Of a DNA stretch of 9,296 nt, positions 1-8,031 are shown in pieces; positions within the stretch are counted from its first letter, which is position 1; every line of letters begins with the position of its first letter. A program made the position numbers and the translations under genes. The notes below the pieces were generated by a model. That model saw only the letters and a list, made by a program, of their open reading frames with translations. It had not been told where the DNA came from and made no database searches. This stretch comes from Candidatus Altimarinota bacterium (GTDB taxonomy: Bacteria > Patescibacteriota > Gracilibacteria > GCA-2401425 > JAJOLG01): NCBI GenBank assembly GCA_021129445.1, contig JAJOLG010000014.1, forward strand, positions 1 through 9,296. Reading direction: 5' to 3'.

Positions 1-30
1 AATAAGTAAATGGTTAAAAAGTAAATTTAT

Positions 31-1041
31 ATGAATTTTTATAAAAAATATTTAGAGGAAATTTGAGAAAAAAAGTTTAGAATTCAGCAAGTTGATAAAG
101 CAATTTATCAGGATTTAGTTGAGGGCTTTGGAGAAATTACAACTTTATCAAAAACTTTGAGGGAAAAAATGTCAAAAGATTTGGATTTTTTTCGTTTAAA
201 AAAAATAAATGAAAAAGTGTCAAAAGACTGAACTCAAAAGGTTTTATTTGAAACAAAAGAGTGATTTAAGGTTGAATCTGTTTTGATGAGGCATGATAAT
301 TTTAGAAATACAGTTTGTGTTTCTTGTCAGGTTTGATGCGCTCAATGATGTACTTTTTGTGCAACTTGAAAACTTTGATTAAAAAGAAATTTAAGTTCCG
401 ATGAAATTATTGAGCAGGTTTTGTATTTTCAAAGAAAATTGAAAAAAACTGAGCCTTGACATAAGGTGACAAATATTGTTTATATGGGAATGTGAGAACC
501 ATTTCATAATTATGAAGAGGTTTTGGATTCGATAAAAAATATTCACGATCAGAAAAAAATGTGATTGGGGGCAAGGCATATTACAGTTTCAACTTCGTGA
601 GTTTTGCCTAAAATAAAGGAATTTATGAAGGAGGATTTGCAATTAAATTTGGCAATTTCGATTCATGCCGGAACTGATGAAACTCGTTCAAAAATTATGC
701 CAGTAAATAAAATTTATCCATTGCAAGATTTAATTGATACATTGGAGGAATATGTAAAAAATACTTGAAGAAGAATTTTTTATGAATATGTGATGTTAAA
801 ATGAGTAAACGATAAAGAATCTGAATTTGAAGCACTTTGAAAATTATTGGAGTGAAAATTGGCACATCTAAATATTATTCCGTATAATTCTGCACCAAAT
901 GATATTTATGAATGTTCATCAAGAAATACAATGTATAAATTTAAAGAAATTTTGAAAAAATATGATGTTCCTGCGACAATTCGTGTTTCACTTTGACAAG
1001 ATATTGATTGAGCTTGTGGGCAATTAGCTTGAAAAGAATAA
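31..1041 (+). CDS. rlmN: RlmN-family radical SAM RNA methyltransferase (UGA read as Gly)
   Basis: Read with UGA = Gly this is a 336-residue protein, close to the usual length for RlmN, which methylates C2 of an adenosine in 23S rRNA (and some tRNAs) using a [4Fe-4S] cluster and SAM. The cluster motif CAQGCTFC supplies C103, C107 and C110. C96, seven residues before the first cluster Cys, and C329 in GACGQL match the two catalytic cysteines of the family. MGMGEP (residues 152-157) and GQDIDGACGQL are further family hallmarks. Eighteen of 24 glycines are TGA, several at invariant positions, so the code assignment is Gly rather than Trp. The start is the ATG at 31, because an in-frame TAA lies just upstream at 22-24. 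No Shine-Dalgarno sequence and no promoter are visible in the 30 available bases. The stop is TAA. A 99-nt gap follows before the PKD-protein gene. Identification is firm; the substrate range is inferred from the family. Confidence 0.95.
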
Positions 1042-1088
1042 TTTTTTACCTAAAAAAAAATTTTTTTACATTTTGGCAATTTTTTTTC

Positions 1089-1118
1089 ACTGAAAAATAT
1101 TTTTTTTTCAGTAAAATA
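1089..1118 (+). promoter_or_regulatory. Putative promoter with inverted repeat upstream of the PKD-protein gene
   Basis: A 9-bp inverted repeat ACTGAAAAA / TTTTTCAGT (1089-1097 and 1104-1112, 6-nt loop) runs into GTAAAATA (1111-1118), whose TAAAAT is one change from the -10 consensus TATAAT. The G of GTAAAATA is 30 nt before the ATG at 1141, implying a short leader. The same arrangement, AAAAATATTTTT followed by GTAAAATA, occurs before the genes at 4916 and at 8010 (minus). No T-tract follows the repeat, so it is not a normal terminator for rlmN. The rest of the 1042-1140 gap is A/T runs with nothing else recognised. Confidence 0.5.
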
Positions 1119-1140
1119 CATTGAATAAAAAAAATATTTT

Positions 1141-3765
1141 ATGCTTAAAAAAATTTTATTTTGAATATTTTTATCGCTTTTCATCTTTTCTGAAATGACT
1201 TTTGCATCAGCAAAAGTTGTTGTTCCTGCTTGACAAAATTTAAAAATTCATGCTGAGAGTGATATTTTGAATTGAGATTATTCTTGGGTTTTGATGTCAA
1301 GTGATTGATATATTTTACTTACTCAAAATTGACCAATTTTTAATACAAAATTTAAAAATGCTTGAAAATTTAATCTTAATTTGACAATTACAGACAAAAA
1401 AACTTGAAAAACAAAATTTACAAAAACTCAAATAATTGTCTGACAGCCAAATAAATTTTGGAACGATTTTAATGTGAAAGTTGCTTCTTTACCAGTAATT
1501 CACGATTGAAATGAAATTTATTTACCATGAAATGAATGAAAAATATTTTTTTCTTTTTGAAAATCAAAGTGAGTTAAGCAGATTTTTTTAGATAAAAATA
1601 TTGAAGTTGATGAAAAAACCGATAGATATGATAATGTTTCAGAAAATTGAGACAAAGATTGAAATCCGCAAAATGATAATGTTTTATGAGCTTGTAAAAG
1701 TTTTGAAAAATGTAAACAATTTAATGTTAGCCTTAAAAAACCAAAAAATGCAAATTCTGTAAAAATAAAATTTACATTTTTGTGATTTTCTTGAAAAAAA
1801 GAAGATAGAATTTTTACAATTTTATTTAATCACAAAGAGAAAAAGCCTGATTGATTTAAAATTAAAATAAATTCTGTTCCAAAAATTGATAAGAAAGATT
1901 GAGAAAAAATTATTTTTGTTCCATTTTGAATAAATGAGGCAATAATTGATTTATCTGCATCTTTGTGAGATTTTTTGGAATATGAGATAAATTGAAAAAA
2001 AATTTCTGAATGAGAATATTTTGTTGCAAAAAGGTGAGTTCAACATGAAAAAATTTTGAAAATTAAATTAAAATCTTGAAAAAAAATTAAAACGGATAAA
2101 ATAAAAATTATTTGGTGAAAAAAATGAGAACGCAAAGATATGGAGGTTTTTTCATCAACGAATCAAAATTTTGTTTGAAAAAAAATTTTTTTCTGAGTGA
2201 CGAATTTGGATACAGAAAAATATTTTGTTGAGTGGGATTTTGATTGAGATTGAAAAATTGATGTAAAAAATAAAGTTTACACAAATTTTAAATTTGAAAA
2301 AGAGTGAAAATTTGAGACAAAAATTTTTATAAAGGATAAAAAAACTGAAAAAATTTTTAAGGAATCAGTTTTAAAAATTGAAATTAGAAAACAAACAGAA
2401 ACAGAATTTTTTGTATCTGAACCAGTTGCAGATTTTGATTTTGAGATAAAATGACCAAATGTAAAATTTAAAAATAAATCAAAAGTTTCTGAAAAGTTAT
2501 TAAATAAAAGATTTAAGAGCTTTTGGAAATTTTGAGATTGAAATGTTTCGAATGAAAAAAATCCAGAATTTTTATATTCTGAAAAGTGAGAATATAAAGT
2601 TGAGTTAATTATTACTGATACTGCTTGAAATACAAGTTCTATTAAAAAAACAATTGAAATTACAGATTTAAATTTAGAAAAAAATATTTTAAAAAACAAA
2701 ACTTGAAATGTTTTGTGAAATGATGAAGATTTGATTAATAATGCGGAAAATACAGAAGGTACAGAAGAAAATATTGATGATGAAAATTGAAGTGTTGATT
2801 TTTTTGCAGATGAATGAAATAATGAAGTTTATGTTGATGAAAATAATAAAAATGAAATAAAAAACAATCTTGATAATTGAAATCCGTGAGAGGCTTTGCA
2901 AAAATTTTTGTTGTATTTAGCGATTTTAATTGCATCTATTTTGTGAATTGTGTGAATTTATTTGATAATTCAAAAAATCAAATATCCTGATATGGAATTT
3001 TCTGAAATTCTTGATGAGGAAAGGGAAAGAATTTTATCGTGGATTGAAGGAGAGGAATATAAACATCCAGAAATTAAGGAGGTTAAAAAAGATAAAATTG
3101 AGGAAAAAGTTGAAAATATTGAGCCTGAAATTAAGAAAATTGAAGAGAAAAAAACTGAAAAAGTTTCAGATGTGAAAAAAATTGAAGACAAAAAAATAGA
3201 GGAGAAAAAACCTGAAAGAGTTGAAAAAAAAGAAGTGAAAGTTGAAAAAAAACCTGAAAATCCTTTTGTAGATTTTTGAGAAAAAGATGAGGTAAAAAAA
3301 TCTGAAAAATCTGAAAATAAAATTGATAATCCATTTGCAAATTTTTGAGAAAAATCTGATAAAAATGTAAAAAAACAAGATGATAAAAAAACAAATGAAG
3401 TAAAAAATCCTTTTGTAGACTTTTGAAAAAAAGATGATTCAGAAAAAAAATCCAATGTTTTAAATGAAAAATTAAATAAAAAAAATTCGACAAATATTTG
3501 ACATAAACCGCAAAAAAATCCTTTTGAAAATTTTTGAATTGGTGAAAAAAATATCGTAAAACCGCAAAATAATTGACAAAAAACACAAAATAATAATTGA
3601 TGAAATATTGTAAAAACATCACAAAAATCTGAAAAAAAAGTTGTGAATAATTGATGAACAAATATTAAAAAATCAAATATTTCGCCACCACCTCCGCCAC
3701 CGCCGGCATCAGTTTTAAAAAATGATAAAAATGAAGATGACGATTTACCAGATTTCTTAAAATAG
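1141..3765 (+). CDS. Secreted, membrane-anchored PKD-domain protein with NPFxxFG-repeat cytoplasmic tail
   Basis: This 874-residue protein exists only with UGA = Gly; under the standard code it breaks into fragments. It starts with a signal peptide (residues 1-24, K-rich start, hydrophobic core, likely cleavage after FASA). The outer part contains PKD/Ig-like segments at about 30-100, 350-400 (EWDFDGDGKIDV) and 440-505 (WKFGDGN). An Asn/Glu/Asp-rich linker follows, then one transmembrane segment at about 585-612. The C-terminal about 260 residues are Lys/Glu-rich and probably disordered: four NPF-x-(D/N)-FG repeats, Gly/Asn/Gln stretches, seven consecutive prolines (849-855) and an acidic end EDDDLPDFLK. 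Predicted topology is a large extracellular domain, one membrane pass and a long intracellular tail. PKD domains are common in adhesion and carbohydrate-binding surface proteins; the role here is unknown. I do not recognise the whole protein as a named family. ATG 1141 is chosen because it begins the signal peptide 30 nt after GTAAAATA. The stop is TAG, and a terminator follows directly. Confidence 0.9.
3259..3537 (+). repeat. Four NPF-x-(D/N)-FG repeats in the PKD-protein tail
   Basis: Near-identical heptapeptide units NPFVDFG, NPFANFG, NPFVDFG and NPFENFG are encoded at 3259-3279, 3328-3348, 3406-3426 and 3517-3537 (protein residues 707, 730, 756 and 793 onward). They are separated by 16, 19 and 30 charged residues. 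In all four the final Gly is a TGA codon. Conservation of the short motif inside diverged spacers suggests a repeated docking peptide rather than a structural repeat; that is inference. Confidence 0.85.
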
Positions 3766-3766
3766 C

Positions 3767-3797
3767 AAAAAATCCTGAATTAAATTCAGGATTTTTT
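3767..3797. terminator. Bidirectional hairpin terminator between convergent genes
   Basis: A perfect 14-bp inverted repeat (3767-3780 and 3784-3797, loop TAA) has a TCCTGAAT core flanked by A6 on the left and T6 on the right. It therefore gives a U-tract in both directions. It starts 2 nt after the PKD-protein stop and ends 9 nt before the stop of the minus-strand exonuclease gene, so it can serve both. Confidence 0.9.
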
Positions 3798-3806
3798 AAT
3801 TTTAAA

Positions 3807-4733
3807 TTAAAATAACATTAACTGCTCTTCCAATCTTTTATCGCTTTCAATTTTTTCTAATTTTCTAACAAGTGAAAAAAATTCCTCATTTCTTAAAAAT
3901 TTTTCTCATTCACTTTTTATTCAAGAAAATTTTACATTTTCCAAAGAAAAATTATCAAGCGGAACATCGGTGCGAATTGTTGTCATATCAATTAAATCGT
4001 CAATTTTTTCTTTTCAATTTAATAATTTTTTTCTAATTGCTCATTTTATAAAATCACATTTTAAATCAGGATTTTTTTCTAATTTTTCAAATTCTTCAAA
4101 AATTTTTTTTGCACTTCAAAATTTTTTTATCAATTTTGTTGCTCAAATGTCTCAAATTCACTCAATTCATTTAATATTATCAGAAGTGTCTCATGCAATT
4201 GCTTTTAAACAAATAATTTGTTTTGGTGTTAATCAGTATTTTTCAAATACTTTTTCTTCATCAAAATAAATAACTTCTTTGTATCATTTGTGCGGAATTG
4301 CAACTGTTGTTTTTCAATTTTTTACAAGTTGTAAAATATCCATATCACCAGTCACAATAATTGTTTCCAGGTTTTCAAATTCCAAATTTTTTATTGCAAG
4401 CGATCATATTAAATCATCAGCTTCATATCAATCAACAGCAAAAACCGGAATTCACATTTTTTCAACCATTTCATAAATTTTTGGCATTTGCTCTTTTAAA
4501 TCGTCCGGAGTTATCTTTCTTTGTGCTTTGTAATTTTCATATTTATCGTGTCTAAAGCTTTTAAATAAATCAAAAGTTATAACAAAATAATCAGGATTTT
4601 CTTTTTCAATGATATTTAAAAGTATTGATGCAAATCAAAAAATTGCTCATTTTTTCATATTTGACATCGCATAATATGCACGAAAAATAAGATGATGTCA
4701 GTCGATAATTACAAATTTTTCTTTTTTATTCAT
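3807..4733 (-). CDS. Stand-alone Pol I-type 5'-3' exonuclease (FEN-like 5' nuclease)
   Basis: Read on the minus strand with UGA = Gly this gives 308 residues, the size of the N-terminal 5' nuclease domain of DNA polymerase I without the polymerase. Such enzymes remove RNA primers and 5' flaps using two metal ions. The acidic active-site set is present: D11 (IIDGHH), D55 (TFD), E104, D106 and D107 (GYEADDLIG), D130 and D132 (VTGDMD), D182 and D185 (GDTSDN). The basic arch region RHDKYENYKAQR (61-72) follows the second motif. The helix-hairpin-helix segment GIEGIGDIGATKLI (189-202) is the usual DNA-binding element. The ATG at 4733 sits just before KFVIIDG, as expected for the family; no Shine-Dalgarno sequence is seen. 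The stop is TAA. It is convergent with the PKD gene and divergent from prsW, so it is probably transcribed alone. Whether a polA with its own exonuclease exists elsewhere cannot be seen here. Confidence 0.92.
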
Positions 4734-4915
4734 AAATTTTTTTTCAAGGCTAAAAAAAATTTTTTAATAGTGCAAAAAATTTTTTATAAAGTTGTAAAAA
4801 TAATTACTTAAAAATTTTTGTTAAAAAAAAATTTTTTAATGAAAAAAACAATTTTTCAAGCTTTTAAAAAAAATATTTTTCAGTAAAATAAATAGAATTA
4901 CATAAATAAAAAAAT
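4734..4915. other. Divergent intergenic region between exonuclease and PrsW genes
   Basis: This 182-nt spacer consists mostly of A and T runs and contains no gene. It should hold promoters for both flanking genes. The rightward one is listed at 4869-4890. Leftward, a weak -10-like TATTAA (reverse complement of 4764-4769) lies about 31-36 nt before the exonuclease ATG, but it lacks the GTAAAATA element seen for other genes here. Confidence 0.5.
4869..4890 (+). promoter_or_regulatory. Putative promoter of the PrsW gene
   Basis: AAAAATATTTTT (4869-4880) is followed immediately by CAGTAAAATA (4881-4890). The ten bases CAGTAAAATA are identical to those at 1109-1118 upstream of the PKD gene. The GTAAAATA box begins 33 nt before the ATG at 4916. 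TAAAAT would be the -10 hexamer; no clear -35 is seen. Confidence 0.5.
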
Positions 4916-6037
4916 ATGGATATTTTTTCAAAATTTTTAGAAATGGATTTCGCAACGATGGTTTTTATACTGATTTTGTGTATTGCACCAGCGATTGTTT
5001 GGTATAATATTTTTGAAAGAGAGTATAAAGAAAAATTATCAACAAGTTTTTATGCAATTATTGCATGATGACTTTCAACAATTCCTGTTTTGGCTTATCA
5101 GCAACTTTGGTGAAAAGAGGTGAATATGGTTTTTTTAAAGACAGAAGCCATTAATTTTCAAGAAAATATTTCACAATTATTTTGATTTTCGTGATATTGA
5201 GATATGCTTTCAATGGCAACTTCGTCCAATTTTTTCACAGTTGCAGTTTTGACACTTTTTACAGTTTTTCTTTGAGTTTGATTTTTAGAAGAGGTTTCAA
5301 AGCATGTTTTGGTAAATCCAGCTTTTATGTTTAAAATGATTATAATTACAATTTTAGCATGAATTGGACTTTTTATTACCTGATGAGCATCTTTAATTTG
5401 AATAATGTGACTTTTATTTTACATTTTATTTTTAAGTTTTATGCCAAAAATGTTAAAATTTAAATCAATTGATGATATTGTTTCAATTTGAATTTCTTCT
5501 GCGATTTGATTTGCTTTGGTTGAAAATATTATTTATTTTTCGCACAGATGGGTTGATATTTCATCAACTTTGTGAATTGATTCTGTTTTAAATGCAAATA
5601 TGTGAAGTTTGTGAGAATTTTTATGATTTGTTGCTATTAGGGTGACAATTGTGACGATGATTCATATTTTGTGTTCGTGAGTTTTGGCATATCATTTTTG
5701 ACTTGCATATTTTGCAAAACCTAAGCTTCAAGACGAAATCAGAGAGTGAAGAAAACATCCAATTATTGAAAAAATTCATAAAATTTTCTGAACACCGGAA
5801 GATAAAATTTTCCATTATGAGCAATTATTTTTAGCATTATTTTTAGCGACTTTACTTCATTGAATTTATAATTTAATTGCTCAATTAAATTTTTCAATTT
5901 TGTGAATTCCGGCAATTGCACTTGCGATGCCAATTTATTTTATTTGATGATTTTTGTACTTATTTTCAAAATTAGAGGAAAAAGAAAATAGAAAAAAATT
6001 TTGACAATTGCATGTAAAAGAGGAGTTTTGAGAGTAA
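4916..6037 (+). CDS. prsW: PrsW-family intramembrane glutamic-type protease
   Basis: The 373-residue hydrophobic protein (UGA = Gly) has about eight to nine predicted membrane segments. It carries the family motifs in order: EEVSK (E125, E126, K129), ENIIY (E203, Y207), a His-containing helix with HILCSG (H250) and LHGIYN (H315). In Bacillus subtilis PrsW makes the site-1 cut of the anti-sigma factor RsiW; related enzymes are predicted membrane proteases. The target here is unknown: no anti-sigma factor is adjacent, and the nearby STAS gene belongs to another transcription unit. The N-terminal about 110 residues, with two membrane segments and a loop, are less typical. The C-terminus is charged (KLEEKENRK). 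ATG 4916 is the first in frame after the promoter-like element and has no Shine-Dalgarno. The stop is TAA and a terminator follows 18 nt later. The family call is firm; biological role unknown. Confidence 0.85.
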
Positions 6038-6055
6038 AAAATAAATTATAAAATT

Positions 6056-6085
6056 AAAAAGCCAAAATTAAAATTTTGGCTTTTT
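6056..6085. terminator. Bidirectional hairpin terminator after PrsW and STAS genes
   Basis: A perfect inverted repeat, AAAAAGCCAAAATT (6056-6069) and its complement (6072-6085), has a GCC/GGC core and T5 on each strand's downstream side. As the direct loop is only 2 nt, the real stem is probably a few base pairs shorter. It lies between the convergent PrsW stop (6037) and the STAS stop (6110) and can serve both. Confidence 0.88.
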
Positions 6086-6109
6086 AAAATATTTCTTTAA
6101 ATAATTTTT

Positions 6110-6457
6110 TTAATCATCAATGGATAAAAGTGCTTCTTCGTCATTATCATAAGTCTCAATTACGGCAGTAAGTCAAACCAAATCAATAATATCAAAAATT
6201 TCGTCATTCGGCTCAGAAAAAATAAGTTTTTTTCATTTCTCGTCAAAATCTCAAACTAATCAAGAAAACCATCAAATTACCATTGAATTTATAAAAGTTA
6301 ATTTATCTAAATTTAAAATTAAAAAATCTTTATCTAAATCCAAAAATGGCAAAACAAGATTTTTTAATTCATCAATATTTGATTCATCAACTTCTCAATT
6401 TAATTTAATAATTTCAATATTATCTTTAATTGTTTTTATACCAGTTAATTGTGACAT
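6110..6457 (-). CDS. STAS-domain protein (anti-sigma-factor-antagonist-like)
   Basis: This single-domain protein of 115 residues has the size and pattern of SpoIIAA/RsbV-type STAS proteins. It has an N-terminal strand pair (IEIIKLNGEVD), a helix, then LILNLDKLTFINSMVIGWF (47-64), where S58 occupies the site that is phosphorylated in canonical anti-anti-sigma factors. The C-terminal FDIIDLVGLTAVIETYDNDEEAL matches the usual final helix and strand. Canonical members partner with a kinase/anti-sigma factor; none is visible in this window, so the partner is unknown. The canonical DSSG around the phospho-serine is NSMV here, so control by phosphorylation is uncertain. It is the last gene of the leftward cluster, 59 nt after the ferredoxin gene. 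That gap includes a TAAAAC/TAAAAAAATA stretch weakly like the promoter boxes elsewhere, so it may also have its own promoter. The stop is TAA. Confidence 0.85.
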
Positions 6458-6516
6458 ATTTATTTTTTTAGTTCTTAGTTTTAGAATATTAAAAATTTTT
6501 ATTAAAAAATCAAGAC

Positions 6517-6804
6517 TTAATCTTTATCTTTAAATTTTTTAAATTCATTCATTAAATTTCACATTTTAAGCGTGTTAACTTTTGAAATCATTTGTTCTTT
6601 TCAATTTTTCTCAATTTTAATATTTGGTCAATCTTTGCATTTTCACATACATCAAGTTTTTAAAACTTCAACATTTCAATCTTTTGTTTTTCATCAATCT
6701 TTGCAATCTTTTAAATTTAATTCATCGCAAGCCCTGTCTAAAACATATTGAGACATTATTTCTTTGCATTTATTTCAGCAGCAAACTTTTATTTTTACAC
6801 TCAT
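6517..6804 (-). CDS. Small thioredoxin-like [2Fe-2S] ferredoxin
   Basis: A 95-residue protein (UGA = Gly) with a Cys pattern of the NuoE/thioredoxin-like ferredoxin type: C8-x4-C13 (CCGNKC) near the start and C52-x3-C56 (CMGKC) followed by DGPNIKI, the typical GP turn and strand after the second Cys pair. C9, C26 and C34 are additional cysteines. These proteins bind one [2Fe-2S] cluster and carry electrons in the cytoplasm; some are subunits or partners of oxidoreductases. No redox enzyme is nearby, so the partner is unknown. The C-terminal Lys-rich tail (KKFKDKD) is not part of the fold. The ATG is 3 nt after the TAA of the TraC-domain gene and in the same frame, so the two are almost certainly cotranscribed. 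Glycines in both motifs are TGA. I am sure of the cysteine pattern and fairly sure of the family. Confidence 0.82.
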
Positions 6805-6807
6805 AAT

Positions 6808-7491
6808 TTAATAAATATTTTTTTCATTTCTTGAAATATCTGGATTATAAATTTCATAAAATAATTTAATTATTTCATTTGTTGAAATTTGCTTTGCTTG
6901 TATTCATAATCAGGATAATCACTCTGTAATTGTATTAATTCTCGGTTTTATTCTTTTTTTCAATTTTTCAAATCTTTTCAGTCTAATTCTAATGTCAGAA
7001 GCAGACTCCTTTTTTCATCCTCAAAAAACATCTATTAAGAAATCCAAAAATCAAGTTTTTTTTGTTGAAATTCATCAGACTGGTACAATTACATAAAATT
7101 GCTTATCCATAATATTCGCATATTCAACAAGTTTTTTAATGTAAGCGGTGTATTCATAAGTTTGATTTTGCAAAAGTTGATTTTCTTGATTTTCTGCAAT
7201 TTTATTTATTGATTCAATATAATTATCAATATCAATTTTTTTTGATCTGATGTAAATTTGAATTGGAAAATCTAATAAATTTAAAAATCACTGATAACCA
7301 GAAATAATTGATTTTTGTTCTTCTTCAGATTTTAAATTGAAATTTATCGTTGAACATTTTAAAATTGCTCTAACTCATCAATTTTTCGTTGTAATTAAAT
7401 CATCATTAATCTCTCAGAATTCCAAAAAATTTTGAGTTGTTGCGACTAAATTTTTTCTTCCTGCTCGAACTGATTCTTTTTTATTTTCCAT
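6808..7491 (-). CDS. TraC-domain protein (VirB4/TraE N-terminal-domain-like, no ATPase)
   Basis: The 227-residue protein directly follows a PrgI-like gene. Its sequence resembles the N-terminal TraC-like domain of conjugation VirB4-type proteins: an early strand region with GGVRAILKCSTINFNLKS (55-72), then FLNLLDFPIQIYIRSKKIDID, a middle helix, KQFYVIVPV (115-123), and a C-terminal part RLKRFEKL...GLGIQAKQISTNEIIKLFYEIYNP. No Walker A or B motif is present and the protein ends where the ATPase domain would begin. In many CPR genomes PrgI and TraC-domain genes lie next to a separate VirB4-type ATPase gene; here no ATPase gene follows. The start is ATG 7491, 3 nt after the PrgI stop; the alternative of a PrgI fusion is excluded by TAA. 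The likely site of action is the inner face of the membrane with PrgI; this is inferred from gene context. Confidence 0.75.
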
Positions 7492-7494
7492 ATT

Positions 7495-8010
7495 TTATCA
7501 AAATCTTTGTAATAATTCTTCTTTTTCTTCAATATTAAGTTCATATTTTTCATTTGAATTAAAAATATTTTTTTCAGCATTTCAAAAAATTTCATTTTTC
7601 ATTTCATCAAAATCATTTTTTTTATCTGCTTGATTTTTTATTTCCAAATTCATTTTTTTATGAGTTTTTTTATCAGGTTGTACATAATTCAAAACATCAA
7701 AATATTGTCATCAAACCAGTCAATTATTGAAAAATCTTTTCTGTGGAATGAATATTTTTGAGATTAAAAGTGCTACCCATCTGTGAAATTCAAGGTGATT
7801 GATTTTTAAAAATGCAGATGCAACAAATAATCCTCAAACTACAAAATTTATAGTTCCCCAAACCGCCGGAACATATCCAGCTGTAAACATTGCTTGAAAA
7901 ATTGCATAACAAATCACTCATCAGATTGACAAAATAATCAATTGCCTCATTGTTAGAAAAGGCAAAATTCTATCTTCAAGCTCGGTATTTGCAGGAATTT
8001 TAAATCTCAT
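7495..8010 (-). CDS. PrgI-family membrane protein (type IV secretion/conjugation component)
   Basis: A 171-residue protein starting MRFKIPANTELEDRILPFLTMRQL, an N-terminus characteristic of PrgI-family proteins of Gram-positive and CPR conjugation-type systems. Two membrane segments lie at about 22-42 and 49-69, followed by FHRWVALLISKIFIPQKR, also typical. The C-terminal about 60 residues are charged and low in complexity (Asn, Lys, Glu) and probably form a cytoplasmic tail. PrgI-type proteins are small membrane partners of the VirB4-like ATPase. It is the first gene of the leftward cluster and has a promoter-like element about 29 nt upstream. There is no Shine-Dalgarno. The penultimate codon is TGA (Gly) followed directly by TAA, showing the two codons functioning side by side as sense and stop. 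Family call is fairly sure; whether the system makes a conjugation, DNA uptake or adhesion apparatus is unknown. Confidence 0.82.
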
Positions 8011-8031
8011 TTTTTATTTTTTTAATCAAAA

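Noticed and set aside
2962-3279. A separate 105-residue Lys/Glu-rich protein
   Set aside because: It is a TGA-to-TGA fragment in the same frame as the PKD protein and disappears as an independent gene once UGA is read as Gly.
2970-3661. Long minus-strand open frames rich in Phe and Ser opposite the PKD-protein tail
   Set aside because: They are the reverse of Lys/Glu/AAA-rich codons in a gene with clear plus-strand domains; composition is artefactual and no start signals exist.
3685-3705. GC-rich CCN run as a possible sequencing artefact or inserted element
   Set aside because: It encodes seven in-frame prolines with mixed codons in a disordered tail, and the frame continues to a normal stop.
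3970-4555. Plus-strand open frames of 64-99 residues
   Set aside because: They lie opposite the 5' nuclease gene, whose minus-strand frame has all catalytic motifs.
31-8010. Pseudogenes or frameshifted genes with many internal stops
   Set aside because: All internal stops are TGA at glycine positions; no TAA or TAG interrupts any gene and no frameshift was needed.
31-8010. Mycoplasma-type code (UGA = Trp)
   Set aside because: TGA falls on conserved glycines of RlmN, the exonuclease and the ferredoxin, and tryptophans are TGG.
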